A DNA stretch of 47,506 nt from positions 1 to 47,506 of the forward strand of contig JAJOKB010000009.1 in the NCBI GenBank assembly GCA_021208135.1, in the 5' to 3' direction. The notes under the pieces are model-generated. The model was given only the letters and a program-made list of their open reading frames with translations. It had not been told where the DNA came from and ran no database searches. The position numbers were made by a program, and so were the translations under genes. This DNA is from Verrucomicrobiota bacterium. GTDB lineage: Bacteria; Verrucomicrobiota; Verrucomicrobiia; Opitutales; Oceanipulchritudinaceae. This document shows, piece after piece, positions 27,373 through 39,263 of the stretch; positions within the stretch are counted from its first letter, which is position 1, and each line of letters opens with the position of its first letter.

Positions 27373-29421
27373 TCACCAAGAGTACATTTGTACCTGAAGT
27401 TTCTGAAACAAATGTGGAGGGATTTCGGTAATAAATCGGCTCTGGCGCATCAGAATAGGACCGTTGCCCCGACCACCGCTCATCCTGGGGTAGCATAGGT
27501 ACAGCTCGTTCATTGCCCGTGTGACGGCGACGTAGAATAATCGGCGTTCCTCATCAATATTGCCCTCCTCCAAAGCACGCTTGAGAGGGAAAAACTCGTC
27601 GGCACAACCGATGACAAACACCACAGGATACTCCAGTCCTTTGGCTTGGTGAATCGTAGTCATCCGCACCGCATTGTCATCGGTCTGAATACTGCGGTCA
27701 CTGGTTTCCGAATTGAGTAAAACCAATTGAGCTAACAGCTCATGCATAGTGTCGTATCGGGCGGCGAACTCAATCAATCCGTCCAGATCATCGCGCCTAC
27801 TCTGCCAATTGGAATAGACGTGTTTGAGAAAGTCACCGTACCAACCCTCGATGCCTCGGGTGACAACATCCACTGGTTTCGCCGGTTCGTGCGCCACGCC
27901 CGGCGCACCGCCATGCAAAAGAACATCCATTTCCCGCAGAGATAAACACATACCCGAAAATTCATCCCGGGCGTCATCAGGCACTTTTTGCAAAATTTCG
28001 GGTGTCAGCAAGGCGGCAAAAATGCTGGGGGACTCCAAACCCTGGACCTCGGAAAACAAATCACCCTTCGCGGTCTGCCATTGCTGTTCGCGGCGTTGCA
28101 CAATTTCCCGGGCCGCTTTGAGCACCTTGCGCACAGTGGCAGGCCCCACCTTAGGCAACAATGCCATGAACCTGTCGAATGCTGAATCGTCGTCGGGGTT
28201 ACACACCGCGCGTAACTGTGCAACAAAATCGCGGATGTGAGCCTGTTCAAAAAACCTCACGCCACTGGTAATAACAAACGGTATTCCGCGCCTCCCAAAC
28301 TCCAATTGTGCATCCAGTGCTTGATAGTGGGCCCGATACAATATGGCGATATCCTTAAGGGCAACGCCCTCTTCATAGAGTCCTTCGATACGATTGACCA
28401 GAAATTGCGCCTGTTGGCGGCTATCCATAAGCGGAACAAAGTAAGGAACAACATCATCGCGACGAACGGGGCGCAGTTCCTTTGAGTAACCATGCCCCTC
28501 AGGTTGAGAAGCTAAAACCGCGTTGGCGAAATCCAAAATCTGGGGCGTACTGCGATAATTCGTCTCAATCTTGTAGATAGTGGTTCCGGGATGTCTCTGC
28601 GGAAAATCGCGAATATTCTCAAAATTTGCTCCGCGCCAAGTGTAGATACACTGTGCGTCATCACCGACAGCCATAATATTGTGGTGGCTACCGATGCAAT
28701 CGACGATACGCGACTGAATATGGTTGGTATCCTGATATTCATCCACCAAAATAAACTGAAATTGTTCGCTGTAGGCCTCACGGATTTCCGGGTATTCCTC
28801 CATGATTCGCAGCCAGAAAACCAACAGATCGTCATAATCGGCGACATTTTGCTCCAGTTTTCTCTGCTGATAGGCGGCAGCAAAACGGGGTATGGCGGCA
28901 GCCACATTCTCTTCCCAAGGGAATTGCTCCTTAGCCAGGGACGTCACAGTCTGACCGGTGTTGCGCGCCATACTGATCAGGCTGGCGATGCGCCCCACCT
29001 TAGGATTTTGTTTGGATTTGAGAAAATCCTTATCCAATTCCTTGATGGCGGCCTGCAGCGTGTGCTCGGCATCGTCCTGATCCATGATGGTGAAATTATT
29101 GCGCAACCCCACTAATTCAGCGTGGCGGCGCAAGATCCTGCCACCGACACTGTGAAAGGTGCCTCCCCAGGACGGCCGAGCCGACTGACCACACAGCGCA
29201 GCCACTCTCTCCACCATTTCGCGAGCAGCTTTATTGGTGAAAGTTAACAGCAGAATCATGTCGCGGTGAACGCGCTTTTCCAATAACAGATAGGCAACCC
29301 GATAAGTGAGGGTACGTGTTTTACCCGAACCGGCTCCAGCCAACACCAAGGCTGGTCCAGGAGGCGCTGTCACTGCGGCAAACTGTTCGTCGTTAAGCTC
29401 AGCCCGAAAATCAATACTCAC
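27373..29421 (-). CDS. uvrD: UvrD/PcrA/Rep-family ATP-dependent DNA helicase
   Basis: 682 aa, intact, superfamily 1A 3'-5' helicase for repair and replication restart. Motifs in order: Q-motif LNDEQFAAVTAP, Walker A AGAGSGKT (28-35), TFTNKAAREMVERV, Walker B VDEYQDTN near 225, VGDDAQCIYTWRGA, ETNYRSTPQIL, TIHQAKGLEYPVVFVIG and RRLFYVAVTRAMNELYL near 625. Slightly shorter than E. coli UvrD (720) and without the long C-terminal tail. It follows the LolA-like gene by 10 bases and is the last gene of the long minus array; the convergent ogt ends 5 bases away. Confidence 0.94.
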   Translation of the reverse strand: MSIDFRAELNDEQFAAVTAPPGPALVLAGAGSGKTRTLTYRVAYLLLEKRVHRDMILLLTFTNKAAREMVERVAALCGQSARPSWGGTFHSVGGRILRRHAELVGLRNNFTIMDQDDAEHTLQAAIKELDKDFLKSKQNPKVGRIASLISMARNTGQTVTSLAKEQFPWEENVAAAIPRFAAAYQQRKLEQNVADYDDLLVFWLRIMEEYPEIREAYSEQFQFILVDEYQDTNHIQSRIVDCIGSHHNIMAVGDDAQCIYTWRGANFENIRDFPQRHPGTTIYKIETNYRSTPQILDFANAVLASQPEGHGYSKELRPVRRDDVVPYFVPLMDSRQQAQFLVNRIEGLYEEGVALKDIAILYRAHYQALDAQLEFGRRGIPFVITSGVRFFEQAHIRDFVAQLRAVCNPDDDSAFDRFMALLPKVGPATVRKVLKAAREIVQRREQQWQTAKGDLFSEVQGLESPSIFAALLTPEILQKVPDDARDEFSGMCLSLREMDVLLHGGAPGVAHEPAKPVDVVTRGIEGWYGDFLKHVYSNWQSRRDDLDGLIEFAARYDTMHELLAQLVLLNSETSDRSIQTDDNAVRMTTIHQAKGLEYPVVFVIGCADEFFPLKRALEEGNIDEERRLFYVAVTRAMNELYLCYPRMSGGRGNGPILMRQSRFITEIPPHLFQKLQVQMYSW

Positions 29422-29431
29422 GGCACATTTA

Positions 29432-30346
29432 TCAATCGAGATTCAAACTGAAAGCGTGGGAAAACAAACCTGGGTTCCATTCTATCTGACTGAAACGCAC
29501 CTTCAAAACATCGTCGTCACCACCCTCTTCGCCAACCAGAATTTGATTGACCAGATAGCGACCGGTATGCCATCCAAAAGTCGGTATTCAAGGTATTGAA
29601 ACAATTCTGTCCGCGGCACTTCCGTATCCCCGCGAGTGCGTTGCAGATAGGAAACGAGAAAGGATTCCGGATTGAAAAAATAAAAGTCGGTCACCAAGTC
29701 GGTTCTTGCAAACTCGACCTTGTAAAGCTCCTGTCCACGGTACTGAACCAGACCGTGAAAGCGGAGATTGGTCAGTGATCTTCCTGGATCGGAAATTGGA
29801 TTAAAAATTTCGCTGTCGAATTCAAAATTGACGCAGTTGTTCGGCATTCATGTCCATAACCCGTGAACCCTGGGCAGTAGTAACCCTGTAGCGCCCCTGG
29901 ACATCGTTGAACACATACGTGACCCGGACATTTTGATTGGTAAGGTTCATGCGAACCATACGGGGTCGACGCTTAATGATGACAAAATCCTGATGACTAT
30001 CCTCGTTGTCCGAGATCACAGTACCCACCATGCGAACGGATTGAATGCGTTCGATGGCCTGACGCCCACCCATTGCGTCGTGATGCATGAACATCAAATC
30101 AGCGAGAGATCGGATTTCAGTGCGAGCAGAAACTACCGATCGATTCGCAGCCAGAGGAGGCAAACCGGCGCTATCGGCTGGATCCTCTGTTTGCTCGGCT
30201 GTGCGCCAATCTTCGCCGCTCATGCGTGCTAAAAAATAGGGCGAGAAAAATGCAAGCGCGCCCAGTACGATCATCATAAAACCAACAATGAAGAACGTAC
30301 TGTAGTGAGCCCACAACTGTTTGGCGTCTTCAATAAATCCACTCAT
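29432..30346 (-). CDS. Membrane-anchored LolA-like protein (two frameshifts)
   Basis: 304 aa when restored. One membrane helix at about 18-36 (FFIVGFMMIVLGALAFF) with a short cytoplasmic start. The remainder reads like a lipoprotein-carrier (LolA/LolB) type beta fold: HHDAMGGRQAIERIQSVRMVG, DFVIIKRRPRMVRMNLTNQN, GQELYKVEFARTDLVTDFYF. An extra T near 29830 and a missing C near 29585 are offsetting. Correction gives LRQFEFDSEIF and EYPTFGWHTGRYLVNQILVG, ending FSLNLD at 29432. Between a MATE transporter and UvrD with gaps of 9 and 10 bases. Fold assignment is by pattern only; no function can be stated. Confidence 0.65.
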
Positions 30347-30355
30347 AGTCTTGTA

Positions 30356-31674
30356 TCACTGTTTTATGATCAGTGCAAAGCGTTGCCGCAAACGCAACAC
30401 CAATAGGATGAACGAGCAAAAAAGGCCAAACATAAGTCCCAGCCACAGGCCTGAGCCGCGCATACCGGCGTGAAATGCCAACAAATAGCCTAAAGGCATG
30501 GCAATACCCCAATAGCAGGCAACAGTCATGAGAGTGGGAATGCGAACGTCGGAAAGTCCGCGCAGAGCGCCATTGGCGACGAACTGCACGCCATCAAATA
30601 ATTGCATCGCTGCAACTATCAGCAAATAATGTGCGGCCAGTGCCACCACGGCTGTTGTGCGTACATCGACTTGCCAAAAAAAACTCCAGGAGAGAGTTCG
30701 CGCAATAGAACCAGACACAATCCAGTGATCATCATGAGTCCTGAAATAAAAATCAGGCTGTTAAAAGAAGTTCGGCGGGCAGCCTGCAGGTCGCCTTTGC
30801 TGATGGCATTGCTGACTCTGATGCTAACCGCGAATGCGAGCCCCAAAGGCAGCATGAAGGAAAAGCTTCCGAGACGGAAAGCGATTTGATGGGCCGCGAG
30901 TTCATTGGCACCCAGCCAGCCCATCCAAATGGCAACCACCACAAACATAAGGTGTTCAAACAAGGTCTGCAGCCCGGTAGGCACCCCGATGTGCAGATAA
31001 CTTTTCAAATGGGTGGCATTGGTTCGCAGACTGAACCAAAACTCATCGGCCAGCAGCAATACGCGCGAACGAAACAACCAAACCACCAAGGTCGTCAGCA
31101 TACAAAGTTTGCTGATGAAAGTGGCGATACCTGCTCCAGTAACGCCCCAGGCAGGAAATCCCAGATTTCCATAGATCAAAACCCAATTGAGCCAAACATT
31201 CAAAACAAGACCCGGCAAATAAAAGCACAGAGGTAACCAAGGGTGTTCCTGGGCTTCACAGGCATTCTTGAAGTTTTGAAATATCAAGTTGGGGGTGATG
31301 GCCCAAGCTACCCAAATTGCGTAACCGACTGCATACTGGACAACCTGAGGTTCTTGTCCAAACCCCTGTAACAAGGTCCCGGAGAAGAGAAACAACAAAC
31401 CGCAACCCAGGCCATACAGCGCACCGACCAGAATACCAGCGGTTAACGACGCAGCGGTGGCGTTCGGATCGCGCTTGGCGTAGGCAGCCGCACCGCGCAC
31501 ATGCTGGGCAGCGCAGAGGCCAAACCCCGCCACCATAAAAATGCTCACTACCATGGATCCGAAGGTGTAGCCGGCGAGAGGGTCTACGCCCAAACGACCA
31601 ATCATCAAGCCGTCTGTGAGTAACATTCCCATGGAACAGAGAAAACCGATGACCATGGGCCAAGCCAGGGTCAA
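30356..31674 (-). CDS. MATE-family efflux transporter (one frameshift)
   Basis: 439 aa from TTG 31674, about 12 membrane helices. MATE/NorM signatures: LTLAWPMVIGFL, LLTDGLMIGRLGVDPLAGY, and ELAAHQIAFRLGSFSFMLPLG, with two repeated halves. A missing base near 30675 (eight-T region) breaks it after GVFFG; the restored part continues VDVRTTAVVALAAHYLL and QLFDGVQFVANGALRGLSD. The TTG start overlaps the corrected ATPase stop as TTGA; a start at an upstream ATG near 31711 would require another indel. Likely Na+ or H+ coupled drug or metabolite export; substrate unknown. Confidence 0.85.
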
Positions 31675-34137
31675 GGTGGCTCTTGTGTCCGTGCCAAAAC
31701 GTCATAAGGCTGGTTCCGTTCCGCCCGCCAACGCATGCCACGCGCCACCAAAGCCAGGGAATCAGCGAACTCAGTGGCATCAACACTGCCGCCAGCAATG
31801 GATTCATTTTCCCTGAGAGGCAGATAGTCACAGCAAAAAGGTTGTAGCTGATGGCAAAGATCATCACTGAGCGCAGCACTACCGCCCGACGTGCGCTAAC
31901 CTGTAACAGGGTTCGAATCCCTGACAGACCGCGCCCCATGAACAGGAAATCCGCTTTGCTCTCAAGCAAGCCGCGATCCATGACCGGAGTACCGCGCACC
32001 GAAGCAGCATCAAACGCCAAACTATCGTTGGCACCATCACCGATAAACAACGTACTGCGACTGCCGACTTCATTCACCCATCGGGCCTTCTCATCAGGAC
32101 TTTGCTCAGCCAGGGCAGCCTCCGCTGGCAATCCCAGTCTACTGGCCATGGCCTGAACTTTTGCCCGCCTGTCACCACTGGAAATCCATATCTGAAAGTA
32201 TTGACGCAACCACCCGATTTCGGCGCGCGCATCTTCTCTGACTGCCTCGTTAAAAGCGAATTGCGCCACAACGGACCCATTGAAACACAACTCACAATCG
32301 TATTGCCAACCCTCCGAACCACCAGCGACAGGATCAGGCAGGGCGTTGTCTGATCGTCCGCGCCAGCCCGGTTTTCCCAAGCTCCACAGCCCACGCTCAC
32401 TCTGCCAAGTGACACCCAACCCGGCGCTTTCGCGCACCACCCCGAGCGCAGGGATCGCAGACACTGGCTGGGTTGAACTGACTGCCTTTGCTGCTTGCGC
32501 GGTCAGTGGTTGCAATGCGAGTCGCAATGCACGGCTGACAGGATGCAGGCTGGTCGCGGTGAGTTGACGCAGCGCTTCGAGGGCGTCGCCGGATAACCGT
32601 TCCAAGGGAGCCAGGTCCTTTAATTCCGGCAATTCAAGCGTTAACGTACCCGTTTTGTCGAAGATGATTGAGCGAACCGCAGGCAGGCGCCCAAAAACGG
32701 TTTCCTCGCGGACGAATACCCCGTACCGTCTGAGCCGGGCAATGGCCAACTCGTTAGTCAACGGATAGGCAACACCCAAGGCGCATGGACAGGAGACCAC
32801 CAGAATGGATAAGGCAACCTGTAAACTGGCATGCACATCACCGCTGAAATATAACCAAGCGCCGCTGCCGATCCAGGCGACCAGCAATACCACGCTCAGG
32901 TAAATTTTCAGGACCTTTTCGAGGATGGGGTTTCGTGGGGAAAGTCCGGAGTTGCGCAGCAAGCGGTGCAGTAAACTGTCCTTCCAGGTTTCGCGGGCGA
33001 TCAGAACCACTGGACTGGCTGCCAGGGTTAGCGCACCAGAAGGCACCTCGCGTCCGGGTTGCCAGGTACGCACTTCTGTTTCCCCATTGATCCACTCGAG
33101 ACTGAACGGGGCCGCACCGGAGATCAATTCGCTTGAGACGGGTACCGTTTGGCCGGCAGGAAGCAAGTAATGAATGCCCGGCGACAAATCCTCCGTGCGC
33201 ACCTCAGACCCTGAAAACGCGGGATCCGGATGACGAACGACCGTCACAGCCTCGGGTTTGAGGTTTTGCCGGATGACGCTGTTGCGGTTGCGTTCGACCG
33301 CCCATTCCTGAGTCCAGCGCCCGACTAGCATCAGGAAAATGAAGATGGCAACGAAGTCAAAGTAGAGAAAGTTTTCCAGCCCCCGGATCCAACCATACAC
33401 CGAACCGATGTAGGCACCGGCGACACCGAGTGCGATAGGTAAGTCGATATGCAGAATCCCGTGACGCAATCCCTGCCAGGCACGCAGCATGAAATAGCTG
33501 CCTCCGGTCACCAGACTCAAGGTAGCAAACATCAAGGTGAGCAATTCGAATAAATCTGCCAGCATGAAATCCCGCTCCATGCCCAGGTAAGTTGGCAGGG
33601 TAAAAAGCATGGCATTCATGGCAAACGCACCGCAGACGGACATCCTTACCGTGAGTTTGGTGGACTCGGTATGCACACGTTTGCCCGGAGGAGCGAGCAG
33701 GTAGCCAAACCGCTGCAACTGTTCGGCATAAGACCTTAACTGCAGGTTCCCGGACGCCAGTGTAACCGCACCTGCCCGTACTGGGCATTGACCTCTGCCC
33801 GCACCGCGCCAGAACAGCGCAAAAACAGCTTTTCAACCAACCAAACGCATCCCATGCAAGAGATACCCATCAGATCGAGAGTCAACTGAGCGGTGCCACC
33901 CTCCTGCTCGGCGGCGGCTTCGGCGGCGGCTGAGGCTTTTTCGAGCCAACCGTAGTCGCGGGCTTCCATTACGGAAGGCCTCACGGGATCGATTCGCTCT
34001 TCTTTGAGGGCGTAATACTGCTCAAAGCCCTGATCGTGAATCATCCGGTAGACCGCAGCACATCCATGGCAACAAAACTCGTCCTCCTTGCTAATCAGGG
34101 GACTGAAAGGTGTTCCACAGTGTTTGCACTCAGACAT
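31671..34137 (-). CDS. Heavy-metal P-type ATPase, CcoI/FixI-like (two frameshifts)
   Basis: 822 aa when restored; exports Cu or a similar soft metal, in the CcoI/FixI group for cytochrome oxidase maturation. Cys-rich start CKHCGTPF (4-11) and FCCHGCAAVY (21-30), then an HMA domain with GISCMGCVWLVEK near 92. Eight membrane helices, SCPCALGVAYP with the CPC triad near 450, DKTGTLT near 492, SLHPVSRAL, and GDGANDSLAF. The actuator motif usually TGE reads NGE (EWINGETEV). A missing G near 33735 is restored as WRPGNLQLRSYAEQLQRFG; a missing base near 31740 is restored as LALVARGMRWRAERN, stop at 31671. No oxidase genes are adjacent. Starts 6 bases after Wzt. Confidence 0.88.
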
Positions 34138-34143
34138 AGTGGG

Positions 34144-35490
34144 TTAACAACACAACATGCCTGGCCTCAAGGCAAGCGGCTTCAATCCGAGCCGACACCT
34201 GTTTCGGTCCAATCCAAAAATTCGCCAGGTAGCCGCGCCAAAACCCCAAAAAGTTTCTTTACCTATCAAAGTCAAACTGGCGCAATCCCAGAGACAATCA
34301 TAGTCGTGCCATTCGTTGTAATTGCTGTTCCATGCAACACCGATGAGCAGCAAATACACCTGAGGGCGAAGATCCAGTTTGCACCTGAATCGCAAAACCG
34401 CGCTACTGCCGGCAACGCTCATCCCGAGTTTATGCTCAGTATACAGCGTATGGAAGCCTCCAATCAACTGGCCGCTGCGATCGCGAAAGCCGAGCCCTAT
34501 GTCGAACTCAGCCACGGGCTCCTGGCAGGTGAGATGGATCTCCACTTCCAACCAGTCGCCAGCCTCTACACAAGTACTCAAGTCAAGATTGGTAAACACT
34601 TTGTCAATGGTCACCTCGCGGGTACCGGTGCGGTGTTTGTTCGAAAGATTTAAAGGATAATAACCTTGTTGTTGCGCCGCCGTCTGCGGCAAGCCTTCGG
34701 AAGACGAACTTTCATTGCCCCGGGCGGTGTGCAGCTTATAGTAAACATTGACGGCCTCGGCAATCGGACCATCGCACACCACCCTGCCCTCTTTGAGCAC
34801 AATTCCCCGGCGACACACCCGCTGCAGCAAAAACATATCGTGCGATACACAGACAAATGTTCTGCCACGGGCCAGGAAATCTTCCAGCCAGCGCACACAT
34901 TTGGACTGAAAAAACGCATCTCCTACCGAGAGAGCTTCATCCACGATGAGGATCTCCGGATCAACTGCGGTCAAAATGGCAAAGGCCAAGCGGATGCTCA
35001 TGCCGGAGGAGTAAGTGCGCACTGGTTGGTGAATGAATTCACCGATATCGGCAAATTCCAGGATTCCAGCAATTTTGGCATCCAGCTCCTCTCTGGACAA
35101 ACCCAGAATACCGGCGTTCAAATGCACATTTCCAAACCAGAAAATTCCGGGTTAAAACCGGATCCAAGTTCGAGCAGGCTGAGACCCGCCCAACCGTGCG
35201 CACAGAGCCGGTGGTTGGCTGAAGGGTACCTGCGAGCAGTTGCAACAAGGTAGATTTGCCTGAGCCGTTACGCCCAATAATCGCCAGGGCCTCACCCCGA
35301 GCCACATCCAGGTTCATGGGTTGCAAGGCATGGAAAGCGTGGAATGATTTGCCGAATGAACCGGAACTGCGCCAAAGAGTGCTCCAGATGATCGCCATGG
35401 CACCACGCAAGCTGTGCTTACCTGACCTTGGAATCTGATAAACTTTACTCAGCCGCGAATGGCAATGGCATTGTCTGCTTGAACACTCAT
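34144..35490 (-). CDS. wzt: Polysaccharide ABC exporter ATPase with C-terminal sugar-binding-type domain (three frameshifts)
   Basis: 449 aa when restored. ATP-binding subunit of an ABC exporter for O-antigen or capsule glycans. Walker A GRNGSGKST near 75; signature region RTYSSGMSIRLAFA; Walker B EILIVDEALSVGD; HDMFLLQRVC. Residues about 250-449 form an extra beta-rich domain (VTIDKVFTNLDLSTCVEAGDW, VAEFDIGLGFRDRSGQLIGG), the place and style of the Wzt C-terminal carbohydrate-binding domain that recognises capped chain ends. Three missing bases near 35455, 35195 and 35115; correction gives AIRGLSKVYQIPR and LLELGSGFNPEFSGLENVHL. ATG 35490 overlaps the permease stop (ATGA). Confidence 0.88.
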
Positions 35491-36286
35491 AGGAATCAGC
35501 GAATCGTTCACTTAACCTGCGGTATGCAAAAACACCGAATACGGTGAACAATATAACGAAGATCATGGAAAAGGACCAGCCTGCCCAATCGGGATGGCTT
35601 TGCCAAAGCAAGACTGCGCGCAGATTTTCATTGATGCGCAGCACAGGATTCCACTGCAGGAATGCCCACAATGCCGGGTACTCCATGACTTTGGCTGCAC
35701 CAAAGAACACACCACCCGTCCAAAAGATGATTTGCGCCAGAACCGGGGTAATTTGCTGCAAGTCACGAAAGAAAACTGCAATGGCAGACAGCAGATAAAC
35801 ACAAGCCACCGCCAGCAAAAGCAAGGGCAATAACATGACCGGCAACCACAACATGTAGATGGAAGGGCCACCGCCGTAAACCAATGCCATCACCAAAAAC
35901 AAGACAGTATTTACCAGCAGGGCCAGAGAGGAGCCTGCCAATTGCACCGCTGGCAGTAAGCTGACCGGAAATACCACTTTCTTAACCAAATTGCGGTTGC
36001 GCAGCAATAACATCGGCGCCTTGCCGATGGACTCGTTGATAAATCCTACTCCGGTCAGACCAATGAACACACCAATCGCAAAGGCAATGGACGTTTCATT
36101 TTCCACCTGACCAAACGATCCGCCGAACAACACGCCGAAAACGATGACGTACAAAAGCATCATCAACAGCGGATTGAGCACTAACCAGGCTGCGCCCAAT
36201 GAACTACCCCTGATGCTTTCCATAACTTCGCGCACCACCAATTGCCGGAAGGCTGCGCGCACACCGCTAGTCATTCTCCAGCCCAT
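35487..36286 (-). CDS. wzm: Polysaccharide ABC exporter permease (frameshift near the end)
   Basis: 266 aa, six membrane helices; ABC-2 permease of the Wzm/KpsM kind, which passes lipid-linked glycan across the inner membrane. Typical segments: VREVMESIRGSSLGAAWLVL, FGVLFGGSF, FINESIGKAPMLLLRNRNLVKK, VFFRDLQQITPVLAQIIFW. A missing base near 35492 removes the natural stop; restored it ends FADSL with the TGA inside ATGA shared with wzt. Read without correction the frame runs on into the ATPase, which is an artefact. ATG 36286 begins 2 bases after the HAD gene stop; ATG 36274 is also possible. Confidence 0.88.
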
Positions 36287-36287
36287 A

Positions 36288-38296
36288 TCAACCGATCTCT
36301 TTGACAAAACGGGCGTTGGGATACAGGCGGTGAAAAATCCACTGCTCGAGCGGACTCAGCGCAGCGACATAGCCTTTGGGCCAGTGTGCATTCTTGAAAT
36401 CACGTTTCCAGGCCCGCTTCGATAGGCCTAATTTTCGCAAGCCGGGGCTCATAGCCATAAAAGTATGATTGAAAAATGCCCCATAGCCATCCGCATAGTG
36501 CAAAGCCCCGAGCCTTTGAGCTTCTTGCCGGGTAGGAAAACACAACATGCGCTCTAAAAGGAGCAAAACATCGGACTCAGTCAGTATGGGGCCACCGCCG
36601 TGAGCCAACTTGACCATCGCTTCAGAATAGCGCAGGGCCGCCTTGTGGAGTATGTCGAGGGCGGGTAGATCTTTGGCGTTTTCGTGATAAGGAGCGTGCT
36701 CAGGCACCAAAGTGCCCTCCGCAGTACGCCGAATGCGCAGAAAAGTGTTTTCCGGGGAGGCAAAGAAGAACTCCAACAAAGGAACACAGTGTCTCAGCAC
36801 GGCACGGGTACGGGCCGGTTCACCATAGTGCATCAGCCAACTGTGATGCAGTGTATTATGGTCGGAACGATAGCGGGCCTCGGCATATGTTCCGACATAA
36901 AAACCCTCGATGACAGCATCGGGCACTTTCGCCCGGATCATCGCGGCAAGGGAATGTTGAATGGATGTCATCCAACCGACGTCCACCAACACGACTCGCT
37001 TACTGTCAAATACCCCAAGCGTATTCAGGTAGTCTGTATAGCAGTTACGCTCATCCTCAGCTGCCGCCAGCAATTGAGGGGCAATCTTGTGATACAACTG
37101 CTGCAGCCTACTGTAATCCGCCCCTTCGACCACCGGCTGGGAAGCATCGCGAAAACCAACCTCCCGAATGGCATCTTCGAATTGCACGGGATCCAGCCCA
37201 ACGCGCTGCAGGAACTGGCCGATTGTGAGACGAATGCCCTCCATTAACCAAGGTAGCGTACGCTCATTCAGCTCACGTATAGCAGCGAAATTCAGCGCTC
37301 GCCGGGACGCTTGAAGATAAATCGCCTGCGGACAATCATCGCGTTCGGCCGTTATCTGATGATAGATTTTTTGCAGAATATAACCATCGCGCGACAAAAA
37401 ATACACCTTGTCCAATCCACGCCCCGCCAACCTGGATACCAAAAAGCGCACATAGCCATACAACAAGGGGCCGCCAAACTGTGTGCCCATACGCTCCCAA
37501 AAAGCTTGAGATCCTTCACCCGTATGGGTCAAACACTCGCGGGCAGACATGCCGACCATGACCGACTGACTCCAGTTGCGCTCGCGGGGCGATACATTCG
37601 ATAAAGCCTGTAACGGATTGTGTGGAAAAGCAGACAAACAATCAATCGCTTTGGGCACGCTCCATGTCCGAATGCCAACCTTGCGCGCCTGAACTCCATC
37701 GGCTGTGGATTGTCACCAACGTGCAAAATGGCAGCGGGCGCGCATTTCAAAGTCCGAATAACATGCTTGAACAGGTTGCCCGTTTGCTTCAACAGTCCAT
37801 CGGCTGAACTCAGAAAGAAGGCGTCAAAATCATCAAATCCATTGCTGCGCAGGACGTCTTCACAAAAATCCTTGGGAAGGTACATATCTGAGACAAATAT
37901 GACGCGCTTACCCAATTTGCGGGCACTGGAAATCATCGCCTGCGCCACAGGCAAGGGATACAACAAGGAACGTTCCAAATCCAGTTCATTGCGCTGCAAC
38001 TGGTTCAACCAGGGTTCCCAATCAGCACGCAAAACTCCCACTTGCTCATAGATCTCATCCAGAGTGGTATCTTCAGCCTGACGTCTTTCCCAGGCCAATC
38101 GACGCGCCCGGTGCTCGGCTTCACCGCGCACCTCGGCAAAGGATTGCAAGGAGTCCCCCAATTGCGCTACCGCACGCCGCGCCAACTCCAGAACCACGTC
38201 CTCAGGTCGGGCACAGTATCGTGCCAGAGTTGTGTCGAAGATGTCCAGTGAAAGGACTTCCGCCCGACTCAACAACCGCATGAATTTTGCATTCAT
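36288..38296 (-). CDS. HAD-superfamily glycan-locus protein, COG5610 type, split version (one frameshift)
   Basis: 669 aa when restored. N-terminal HAD domain: motif I SLDIFDTTL (Asp18), motif II FVSDMYLP, motif IV HVGDNPQPMEF. The second part (from about 230) is the large partner domain of COG5610: KVYFLSRDGYILQKIYHQ, LQASRRALNFAAI, VVLVDVGWMTSIQHSLAAMI and CVPLLEFFFASPENTFLRI. The +2 residue after the motif I Asp is Phe rather than the Asp of phosphatases, and motif IV lacks the usual second Asp. A missing base near 37668 is restored as RARKVGIRTWSVPKAIDCL. Its ATG overlaps the GT2 stop (ATGA). A fused homologue lies at 40288-43750. Function in glycan assembly is inferred from context. Confidence 0.8.
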
Positions 38297-39164
38297 TTTT
38301 TGCGGAACAAGCGGAATTTATTGTCCTTGATTTCCTTGCGAATGTCCCAGGTCAGATCCCACAACGCAGGTGCCTGATTGGACCAAACCCCAATCCCCGT
38401 TCGCCCGGAGGCTATGTCATTGCGCAACCACTCGTTGCGCAGTAAGTTGTCATAAAACTCGTGCAGATGTGCCTTGCCGCTTACAGAGCTGGCATAGTCA
38501 CCATTCCCCGCCTGCTCGCGATCATGGTAATAGGCCAGAGTATCGTGAATGACCCCAATTTCGTAACGCTGTAGAAAGCGGACGTTGAAGTCCCAATCGC
38601 CGAGCACAGGAAGATCTTCGCGAAAACCTCCGGCTTCCAGACAAGCCTCGCGCGAAAATACAAAGGCAATGGGAGCGAAAAAAATTGGCGGCTAACATTT
38701 TGCGGAAACTGACCGTGCGCACCCAGTTGTTGTACGGGAATCGACGAATTTCCTGCACCCCACCGTCCGTGAGTCGTTCGATGACCCGCTCAGTTCCAGT
38801 AATCACTCCACGCACTGAGCCATGCGGAGGATTGTCCAGGTAACCTACCGTCCGCGCGAAAAAAATCAGCGTGCAGACTGTCATCGTCATCATGTACCAT
38901 GACGTAGTCAGTCTGCAACGCCCTTAATCCGGCGTTGGATGCTGCTTCCATTCCCAGTGATTGTGGGTGATGAAGGATTTGAATCCTGGCGCGCTGCTCG
39001 GGCTGAACGGCTGCCACCAGAGCCTCAACAGGAGCCGGGTCGCCCCCATCATTGACGATGACCAGTTGCCAATTCTGATGCCTCTGCTGAACGACACTGT
39101 CGATGGCACGAACCAGCAAAACCGGGCGGTTCTTGGTTCGCATTATAATTCCAATTGAAGACAT
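38293..39164 (-). CDS. GT2-family glycosyltransferase, stand-alone version (two frameshifts)
   Basis: 289 aa when restored. GT-A fold inverting glycosyltransferase that uses a nucleotide sugar. IIMRTKNRPVLLVRAIDSVV, QLVIVNDGGDPAPVEAL and the metal-binding VMVHDDDDS are clear. LPVLGDWDFNVRFLQRYEIGV and LAYYHDREQAGN follow. Two extra T's, in T-runs near 38855 and 38690, break the frame; removal gives DFFARTVGYLDNPP and NFFAPIAFVFSREACLEAGGF. It aligns over nearly its whole length with the first 260 residues of the fused protein at 40288. The ATG at 39164 faces the plus-strand methyltransferase across 99 bases in which no promoter could be fixed. Confidence 0.85.
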
Positions 39165-39263
39165 ACGGGGCAAAACCACCAGTATCGTTCTACGGTGAAA
39201 ATGCCGTCAACCCGAAAATAAAAACAGTTGAACACCCGTCCATGTATGCCAATCTCTGTTGCC

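Noticed and set aside
31256-31670. C-terminal extension of the P-type ATPase frame into the MATE gene
   Set aside because: Low-complexity readthrough after a missing base near 31740; the MATE protein is clearly encoded there in another frame.
35039-36307. A single frame joining the ABC permease to the ATPase Walker A region
   Set aside because: It results from one missing base at the permease end and another early in the ATPase; correcting them restores two genes with an ATGA overlap.
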